A DNA stretch of 8,354 nt. Source: Oscillospiraceae bacterium. Its GTDB lineage: Bacteria > Bacillota_A > Clostridia > Oscillospirales > Oscillospiraceae. The notes beneath the pieces were generated by a model. That model was not told the origin of the DNA and searched no databases. It worked only from the letters and a program-made list of their open reading frames with translations. Both the position numbers and the translations under genes were made by a program. Each line of letters starts with the position of its first letter. Position 1 is the stretch's first letter. The stretch is from positions 1 through 8,354 of the forward strand of contig JAGAFT010000194.1 in assembly GCA_017627975.1 (NCBI GenBank). Reading direction: 5' to 3'. This document shows, in pieces, positions 1 through 5,262 of the stretch.

Positions 1-1
1 G

Positions 2-718
2 GCTCCGACACCTACACCGGCGCCCACACCGGCTCCGACCCCCACACCGGTTCCGACCGCCGTGCAGCCCGCTTCCAATCTTCCGGTCGTCACCAAGAGT
101 CCCACCGATGAGAAGGTCCCCATCGGCGGCAAATGCCAGTTTGTCACAAGATATGAAAATGCCACATGGGCGGAGTGGCACTTTGTCAGCCCGGACGGCA
201 CCCGCGATATCGACTATACCGTTGCGGAAAAAGAATTTCCGACCATGAAGATTATCAACGGCTATGCCAAGGACATGACCCTTGAGAACATTCCCGAAGC
301 CCTCAACGGCTGGAGAGTGTATTGCCGGTTCAGCAACAACTCCGGTTCCGTCAAGACGGACCGGGCCACCATTACCGTGACTGGCAATGCGGCAGACGGT
401 ACTGCCACAGGCCTTCCGAAAGTGACCAAGAGCCCGACCGGTGAAACGGTAGCGGCCGGCGGCACCGCCTGGTTCGTTGCCAAATATGAGGACGCGATCT
501 GGGCCGTCTGGCACTTTGTCAGCCCGGACGGCACCCGTGACCTGTCCTATACCGATGCAGCGGCGGTCTTCCAGGGCCTGAAAATCACCGGCGGTGATCA
601 GAGCACCATGCAGCTTCAGAATATCCCCGCCGAATTAAACGGCTGGAAAGTCTACTGCGCATTCCGGAACAACGCGGGAACAACCAACACCGCTTCCGCC
701 GCCATTACGGTACAGTAA
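2..718 (+). CDS. Surface/secreted protein with tandem Ig-like domains (C-terminal part)
   Basis: The 5' end lies outside the window and the frame is open from base 2. A GTG at 62 could start an ORF, but the codons before it are in frame and encode a Pro-Thr/Pro-Ala linker (repeated PTP and APTP), so it is almost certainly internal. After the linker come two Ig-like domains of about 100 residues at 80-385 and 413-715. Both carry TKSPT near the start, a central WHFVSPDGTRD, then NIP, LNGW and VYC, and end in a strand with ITV. The first domain has the Cys pair expected to bridge an Ig fold (codons at 134-136 and 323-325); the second keeps only the later Cys and has Ala at the earlier position. 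No membrane anchor or sorting signal follows, and the protein ends at ITVQ. It is probably an extracellular binding or structural module attached to an unseen N-terminal domain. Its ligand is unknown. Confidence 0.85.
   Translation, partial: APTPTPAPTPAPTPTPVPTAVQPASNLPVVTKSPTDEKVPIGGKCQFVTRYENATWAEWHFVSPDGTRDIDYTVAEKEFPTMKIINGYAKDMTLENIPEALNGWRVYCRFSNNSGSVKTDRATITVTGNAADGTATGLPKVTKSPTGETVAAGGTAWFVAKYEDAIWAVWHFVSPDGTRDLSYTDAAAVFQGLKITGGDQSTMQLQNIPAELNGWKVYCAFRNNAGTTNTASAAITVQ
80..715 (+). repeat. Tandem duplication of an Ig-like domain, period 333 bp
   Basis: The two Ig-like domains align without any insertion or deletion. Every landmark (TKSPT, WHFVSPDGTRD, NIP, LNGW, YC, ITV) is offset by exactly 111 codons. 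The central block is identical at DNA level over 29 bases (176-204 and 509-537), including third codon positions, while the flanks have diverged. This fits duplication followed by local gene conversion, or a fairly recent duplication with uneven divergence. Confidence 0.85.
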
Positions 719-769
719 ACCACTTCGGATTCAGCTATCGTCTGAGAATTTATATCAGATCAACCTAAG

Positions 770-805
770 AAAAACCACCCGATTCCATTGAATCAGGTGG
801 TTTTT
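770..805. terminator. Bidirectional rho-independent terminator
   Basis: A 10-bp stem (770-779 with 796-805) is extended, after a C/A mismatch, by five more pairs (781-785 with 790-794) around a 4-base loop. The outer stem is A5 on one side and T5 on the other, so transcripts from either strand end in a U run. It lies about 50 bases after the stop of the Ig-domain gene and immediately after the 3' CCA of the minus-strand tRNA, and so probably serves both convergent transcripts. Confidence 0.88.
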
Positions 806-807
806 CC

Positions 808-884
808 TGGTACGGCTGACGGGATTCGAACCCACGACCTCCAGAGTCGGAGTCTGGCACTCTATCCAGCTGAGCTACAGCCGC
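808..884 (-). tRNA. tRNA-Arg (anticodon CCG), CCA encoded
   Basis: The reverse complement folds as a full cloverleaf. It has a 7-bp acceptor stem, a D arm with GCUC/GAGU, a 5-bp anticodon stem CCAGA/UCUGG with the 7-base loop CUCCGAC, a 5-base variable loop and a T arm with loop UUCGAAU. The anticodon CCG (plus-strand 848-850) reads the Arg codon CGG. The discriminator base is A, and the CCA tail is encoded at 808-810. The first acceptor pair is G1-U72 rather than a Watson-Crick pair, and the T stem also contains G-U pairs; both are unusual but compatible with function. The terminator hairpin follows directly, and a promoter lies about 60 bases upstream, so it appears to be a single-gene transcription unit. 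Confidence 0.95.
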
Positions 885-899
885 TTGTGCAGATAGTTG

Positions 900-928
900 T
901 TGCCTTTATCCCATGAATTTGGTATAAT
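900..928 (+). promoter_or_regulatory. Sigma-70/SigA-type promoter of the reductase-apbE-recG operon
   Basis: The -35 box TTGCCT (900-905) and a perfect -10 TATAAT (923-928) are separated by 17 bases. A TG one base upstream of the -10 (920-921) makes it an extended -10. The predicted start is near 935, giving a leader of roughly 80 bases before the ATG at 1018. No other good promoter is visible between here and recG. Confidence 0.75.
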
Positions 929-939
929 CCAGACAACGC

Positions 940-954
940 ATGGTATTATACCAT
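940..954. promoter_or_regulatory. 15-bp perfect dyad at the paired start sites (possible operator)
   Basis: ATGGTA-TTA-TACCAT is a perfect inverted repeat with a 3-base centre. It contains the minus-strand -10 box and sits just after the predicted plus-strand start, a position where a dimeric repressor could block both promoters. Part of the symmetry may simply come from the AT-rich extended -10. No regulator gene is present in the window. Confidence 0.4.
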
Positions 955-973
955 TGAAAGTTGATAAAGTAAA
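945..973 (-). promoter_or_regulatory. Promoter of tRNA-Arg(CCG), minus strand
   Basis: Read on the minus strand, the -35 box TTTACT (968-973) and a perfect -10 TATAAT (945-950) are 17 bases apart. A TGG precedes the -10, giving another extended -10. The predicted start is near 938, about 54 bases upstream of the mature tRNA 5' end at 884. It faces the plus-strand promoter at 900-928, and the two predicted starts are only a few bases apart. Confidence 0.7.
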
Positions 974-1017
974 GCCCTGTTTTTCTATTTTCGTTTATTG
1001 AAGGAGATGAACACGCA

Positions 1018-2046
1018 ATGAAAACCGTCGTTCTGGGTAAAAGCGGGCTTGTGGCCACCAAGCCTTCCCTGGGCTGTCTCCCGCTTCAGCGCTGTGACAA
1101 AGACTATGCCGTGAAGCTGCTGCGTGCCGCATACGAGGGTGGAATCCGTTTCTTCGACACCGCCAATGCCTATACCGACAGTGAGGAAAAGATCGGTCTC
1201 GCACTCAGTGATGTACGCGGTGACATTGTACTCGCCACAAAGAGTGCCGCAAAAGACAAGGCCGGCGTTCTGAACCATATTGAAAACAGTCTTCGTATGA
1301 TGAAGACCGATTATATCGACCTCTTCCAGTTCCATCAGGTGCCCGAGGTTCCGGACCCCAACGATCCCGACGGCGCGTATGCCGGCGCTCTGGAAGCGAA
1401 GAAGCGCGGTTGGATCGGTCATATCGGTGTGACCACCCACCGTGTCAAGGTGGCGGAAGAGTGCATCGATTCCGGGCTCTTTGAGACTGTCCAGTTCCCG
1501 TTCAGCTATATTTCTGCAGAGCGGGACCTTGCCCTCGCCGCAAGGGCAAAGGAAGCCAATGTCGGCTACATTGCGATGAAAGGGCTCGCCGGCGGCCTGC
1601 TTACCAATGTCCGCGCCTGCCACGCATTTATGAAGCAGTACGACAATGTGGTCCCCATCTGGGGTGTACAGGAGCTGGAGCAGCTGGAGCAGTGGCTCCG
1701 GGTCGCGGAGGAAGATCCGGACCTGGATGAGGAGCTTGAAGCCTTCATCGCCAAGGAGCGCAAGGAACTCTCCGGAAGCTTCTGCCGCAGCTGCGGATAC
1801 TGTATGCCGTGTCCCATGGGGATTGAGATTCGCAACTGCGCACGTATGAATATGCTGCTTCGCCGCTCCCCCTGGCAGCAGTACATGACCGATGAATGGT
1901 ATGCCAAGATGCACAAGATCGAAGACTGTATCGGCTGCCGCTCCTGCGCTTCCAAGTGTCCGTATCAGCTTGATACGCCGAATCTTCTCAAGTACATGTT
2001 AAAGGATTATGATGAATTCTATGAATCCCACAAGAACCTTGTATAA
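1018..2046 (+). CDS. Aldo/keto reductase with C-terminal 4Fe-4S domain
   Basis: A 342-residue protein with two parts. Residues 1-240 form an aldo/keto reductase TIM barrel. The catalytic tetrad is recognisable as D47 and Y52 in FFDTANAY, K75 in ATKS and H106 in FQFHQ, and SE at 55-56 follows the active-site segment. Residues 252-325 form an Fe-S domain. One Cys group is C256, C259, C262, C265 followed by Pro, with C274 nearby; the other is C304-x2-C307-x2-C310-x3-C314-Pro, a classic 4Fe-4S signature. The family probably reduces or oxidises carbonyl/alcohol substrates, with electrons passed through the clusters; the real substrate and partner are not known. The protein is probably cytoplasmic, as no signal is seen. 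The ATG follows AAGGAG (1001-1006) by 11 bases. It is the first gene of an operon whose next gene begins inside its 3' end. Family assignment is strong; physiological role is open. Confidence 0.93.
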   Translation: MKTVVLGKSGLVATKPSLGCLPLQRCDKDYAVKLLRAAYEGGIRFFDTANAYTDSEEKIGLALSDVRGDIVLATKSAAKDKAGVLNHIENSLRMMKTDYIDLFQFHQVPEVPDPNDPDGAYAGALEAKKRGWIGHIGVTTHRVKVAEECIDSGLFETVQFPFSYISAERDLALAARAKEANVGYIAMKGLAGGLLTNVRACHAFMKQYDNVVPIWGVQELEQLEQWLRVAEEDPDLDEELEAFIAKERKELSGSFCRSCGYCMPCPMGIEIRNCARMNMLLRRSPWQQYMTDEWYAKMHKIEDCIGCRSCASKCPYQLDTPNLLKYMLKDYDEFYESHKNLV

Positions 2047-3088
2047 GCACCTTACCCGCGTTGCGGCACTGCTTCTCTGCATTGCTTCGCTGCTCACGCT
2101 TACCGCATGCGGCTCCGCCTCCGCCATGGAGCAGAAGCAGATCTTTGCCATGGATACGGTCATGACGCTGACCGCCTATGGGAAGCATGCTGAGGAAGGC
2201 CTCGCCGCGGCAAGCAGCGTGATCAACTCGATGGAGGCGCTGCTGGATCCGGAGCTGCCCACCAGCACCACCTATGCCATCAATCATGCAAACGGCCAGA
2301 ATGTCGTCGTCAATGCGCAGATTGCCAAGATGCTCAGCACGGCCAAAACGGTTTACGACCAATCCGACGGCTCTCTTGATCTCAGTCTGTACCCGCTCAT
2401 CAAGCTCTGGGGCTTTGTTGACGGACGCTACTACGTCCCGCTGTATGAGGAAATCCAGGCGCAGCTCAAGCGGAAAGCTTTTGACAAGATGGTCCTGACC
2501 AGCTATCCGGCCACCGGCTCCTATTCCGTCAACTTCCCTACCGATACGGAGATCAGCTTCGGCTCCATCGGAAAGGGTTGTACGGCGGAAAATGCCATCA
2601 GCGCCATGCGCCAGGCCGGTGTCAAAAGCGGCATCATCTCTCTGGGCGGAAACGTCCAGACCCTCGGCCTCAAGCCTGATGACAGCAAGTGGACCGTCGC
2701 CATTCAGGATCCGAACAACACGGCCAGCTGGGTCGGCACCGTCCAGGTCGGTGAGACCGCCGTTGTCACCAGCGGCAGCTATCAGCGTTTCTTTGAGTTC
2801 GACGGCAATACCTATCACCACATCATCAATCCCCTGAGCGGGTCCCCGGTATCCAACAATCTGCTGTCTGCCACCATTATCTGTGAAGACGGTACGATGG
2901 CCGACGCGCTTTCTACGGCGATGTTTGTCCTCGGTGAAGCCCGTGCGCTGAATTACTGGCGTCAGTACGGCGGCTTTGAAATGATCCTGATCACCAAGAG
3001 CAATCAGGTCATCTGCACCAAGGGGCTCATCGATGTATACAGTGCCAATTCCGCCGCCGGAGACTACAAGGTGCGGTACGCAGAATAA
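2012..3088 (+). CDS. apbE: FAD:protein FMN transferase lipoprotein (ApbE)
   Basis: ApbE transfers FMN from FAD to a Thr/Ser of target flavoproteins outside the cytoplasmic membrane (RnfG/RnfD and NqrB/NqrC subunits, FMN-binding surface proteins) and needs Mg2+. Numbered from the ATG at 2012 (358 residues), it has a basic N-terminus, a hydrophobic stretch and the lipobox L30-T-A-C33, so it should be a lipoprotein. Family landmarks follow in order: MDT near 47-49, SIGKG 185-189, SLGGN 210-214, TSG at 253-255, HHIINP 269-274 with PLSG, and MADALST around 297-303, whose Asp (298) is the usual metal ligand. ATGs at 2009, 2012 and 2021 are all in frame. AAAGGA (2001-2006) is best spaced for 2012. 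Its start overlaps the reductase gene by 35 bases, which suggests translational coupling. No obvious target flavoprotein is encoded in the window. Confidence 0.93.
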   Translation: MNSMNPTRTLYKHLTRVAALLLCIASLLTLTACGSASAMEQKQIFAMDTVMTLTAYGKHAEEGLAAASSVINSMEALLDPELPTSTTYAINHANGQNVVVNAQIAKMLSTAKTVYDQSDGSLDLSLYPLIKLWGFVDGRYYVPLYEEIQAQLKRKAFDKMVLTSYPATGSYSVNFPTDTEISFGSIGKGCTAENAISAMRQAGVKSGIISLGGNVQTLGLKPDDSKWTVAIQDPNNTASWVGTVQVGETAVVTSGSYQRFFEFDGNTYHHIINPLSGSPVSNNLLSATIICEDGTMADALSTAMFVLGEARALNYWRQYGGFEMILITKSNQVICTKGLIDVYSANSAAGDYKVRYAE

Positions 3089-3092
3089 TACC

Positions 3093-5189
3093 ATGGAATC
3101 GTTTCGAAACGATATACGAAGCATCAAAGGAATCGGAGAGAAAAGGGCGCAGGCTTTGAACAAGCTCGGCGTCTTTTCTCTGTTTGATCTGATTTCTTAT
3201 TTCCCGCGCCGCTATGAAGACCGAAGCAGCATTAAACCGATTGCCCTGGTTCAAAACGGCGAGACCGTCTGTATTTCCGCCGTCGTCGCAGAGGAACCCC
3301 GACTCTCCAGAATACGCCGCGGCCTGGATCTGGTCCGTCTTCGCGTATATGACGACAGCGGAGAGGTGACCGTGACCTATTTCAACCAGAGCTATGTACG
3401 AAATCAGCTCCACCGCGGCGGTTCTTACCAATTCTACGGGAAAATGGAGGTCAACGGCTCTCGCCGGAGCCTCACCAATCCCGTCTTTGAGCCGGAGGAT
3501 CTTCCCTCAGGCAAAATGTCCGTCACCGGTAAAATTGTCCCGGTTTATCGCCTTGTCAGCGGTCTTGCGCAAAACGCATTGCGGCAGAGCATCCGCCAGG
3601 GACTGGACAGCTGCCACGGCCGGATTCCGGAGCTTCTCCCCGATTCCGTTCGGTCGGAATACCGTCTGATTGGGGCGGAAGATGCCTACGAAAGCATTCA
3701 CTTTCCGCAGGATATCGAGTCCCTGAACCGGGCCAGAAAACGCTTTGTATTCGAAGAACTGTTTCTCCTCTCCTGCGCCCTCGGCAGCCGCCGGAAGACT
3801 GAGCGTCCGGGAATTGTTGTTCCCAAGTCAGATTTTACACCTTTCCTTGAATCGCTCCCCTTCTCTCCAACCGGTGCGCAGCGCCGTGCCATGGAAGAAG
3901 CGGCTTTGGACATGGCTTCCGGCCGGCAAATGAGCCGGCTCCTGCAGGGCGACGTGGGCAGCGGCAAAACGCTGGTTGCCGCTGCGCTTGTATGGCAGTG
4001 CTTCCAGGCCGGGTATGCCGCCGCCTTCATGGCGCCGACCGAGATTCTTGCGGAGCAGCATTACCGGACACTGACGGATTATCTGGGTCCTCTTGGGGTC
4101 AGGGTCGGCCTGCTGACCGGTTCCACAAGGGCAAAAGACAAGCGGGAACTTGTCGAAGCGCTCGAAACCGGCAGCCTTGACCTGATCATCGGAACCCACG
4201 CCCTTCTCAGCGATGGCCTGCGCTTCACCCGTCTCGCCCTTACCATCACCGATGAACAGCACCGTTTCGGTGTGGAACAGAGATCCCGCTTCGGTACCGG
4301 CGAGCATACGGATGCCGGCGCACTGTCTCCCCATGTTTATGTAATGTCCGCCACGCCGATTCCGCGTACCCTTGCCCTTATCATCTATGGAGACCTGGCC
4401 CTGTCAGCACTGGATGAGCTGCCTCCCGGCAGACAGAAAGTCGACACCTTCTGTGTCGGCAGTGCCTACCATCCGCGTCTGCTTGCCTTTATTCAAAAAC
4501 TATGCGGAGAAGGGCGGCAGGTTTTCGTCGTCTGCCCCAAAGTGGAAGAAGACGAGGAAGCGGACCCCACGCCCAGTGAAACCGGCAAGAGACTTCTCTC
4601 TGCGGTGGAGTATGCAAATCAGCTTCAGACGGAACTGCCGGAGCTTCGGATCGGCTGTGTTCACGGAAGAATGAAGACATCGGACAAAGATCGTGTGATG
4701 CAGCAAATGGTAGACGGAACTCTGGATGTCCTGGTTTCTACCACGGTGATTGAGGTAGGCGTGGACATTCCAAACGCCGCTCTGATGCTGGTGGAAAACG
4801 CGGACCGGTTTGGCCTCAGCCAGCTTCATCAGCTTCGCGGGCGTGTCGGTCGCGGAAGGCACAAAAGCTACTGTGTTCTGGTGACAGATTCCGAGACGGA
4901 TGAGGCCAAAGCCCGCATGAAGATCATGTGCGAAACCGGAGACGGTTTCCGAATTGCCGAAGAGGATCTGCGTCTCAGAGGTCCGGGTGACTTTTTCGGC
5001 TCCCGCCAGCACGGCCTGCCGGACATGCATGTGGCGGATCTCGGCACCGACACCGACACCCTGATGAAAAGCAAAGAAGCCGCTGACAGACTTCTCTCGC
5101 TGGACCCAACGCTTTCTTTGCCGGAGCATGCGGCACTTCGGGACCGCGTTCTGCATCTCACCGAAAAAATGGACGGCACATTGAACTGA
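3093..5189 (+). CDS. recG: ATP-dependent DNA helicase RecG
   Basis: RecG is a superfamily 2 helicase that reverses stalled replication forks and branch-migrates Holliday junctions. This 698-residue protein is full length for the family. Residues 10-40 carry a helix-hairpin-helix-like IKGIGEKRAQ segment with the FPRRYEDR motif at 37-44. An OB-fold wedge follows at about 55-150. The helicase core has Walker A GDVGSGKT (286-293), APTEILAEQH (314-323), DEQHRFG (387-393), SATPIPRT (419-426), STTVIEVGVDIP (549-560) and QLRGRVGRG (580-588). Near the C-terminus is GPGDFFGSRQHGLP (630-643), typical of RecG. The frame is open back to an ATG at 3033 inside apbE, but homologues begin close to MESFRNDI, so 3093 is chosen. 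There is no good ribosome binding site before it. The apbE stop is 4 bases upstream, so translation probably relies on coupling. It is the last gene of the operon. Confidence 0.97.
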   Translation: MESFRNDIRSIKGIGEKRAQALNKLGVFSLFDLISYFPRRYEDRSSIKPIALVQNGETVCISAVVAEEPRLSRIRRGLDLVRLRVYDDSGEVTVTYFNQSYVRNQLHRGGSYQFYGKMEVNGSRRSLTNPVFEPEDLPSGKMSVTGKIVPVYRLVSGLAQNALRQSIRQGLDSCHGRIPELLPDSVRSEYRLIGAEDAYESIHFPQDIESLNRARKRFVFEELFLLSCALGSRRKTERPGIVVPKSDFTPFLESLPFSPTGAQRRAMEEAALDMASGRQMSRLLQGDVGSGKTLVAAALVWQCFQAGYAAAFMAPTEILAEQHYRTLTDYLGPLGVRVGLLTGSTRAKDKRELVEALETGSLDLIIGTHALLSDGLRFTRLALTITDEQHRFGVEQRSRFGTGEHTDAGALSPHVYVMSATPIPRTLALIIYGDLALSALDELPPGRQKVDTFCVGSAYHPRLLAFIQKLCGEGRQVFVVCPKVEEDEEADPTPSETGKRLLSAVEYANQLQTELPELRIGCVHGRMKTSDKDRVMQQMVDGTLDVLVSTTVIEVGVDIPNAALMLVENADRFGLSQLHQLRGRVGRGRHKSYCVLVTDSETDEAKARMKIMCETGDGFRIAEEDLRLRGPGDFFGSRQHGLPDMHVADLGTDTDTLMKSKEAADRLLSLDPTLSLPEHAALRDRVLHLTEKMDGTLN

Positions 5190-5191
5190 GA

Positions 5192-5226
5192 AAACCCGCG
5201 ACAAGGATCTTCCCTGTCGCGGGTTT
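5192..5226. terminator. Terminator between convergent recG and the CHAP gene
   Basis: A perfect 12-bp stem, AAACCCGCGACA (5192-5203) with TGTCGCGGGTTT (5215-5226), surrounds an 11-base loop. It starts 2 bases after the recG stop and ends 36 bases beyond the stop of the minus-strand gene. The A/T ends of the stem give a short U run in both directions, so it probably terminates both transcripts. Confidence 0.87.
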
Positions 5227-5262
5227 CATTGTCTCTCTTCGGTTTTGTCCATGGCCACCGGA

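Noticed and set aside
985..1914. 309-codon open frame on the minus strand opposite the reductase
   Set aside because: It is antisense to an aldo/keto reductase with an intact catalytic tetrad and Fe-S motifs. It has no recognisable domain and its start would lie within the reductase coding sequence.
3033..3092. Earlier in-frame start for recG
   Set aside because: It would add 20 residues overlapping the end of apbE, with a composition unlike RecG N-termini. MESFRNDI at 3093 matches the normal family start.
1988..3163. 391-codon open frame on the minus strand opposite apbE
   Set aside because: It lies wholly over a gene with clear ApbE motifs, has no family-like motif of its own, and is explained by GC-rich third positions that remove stops on the opposite strand.
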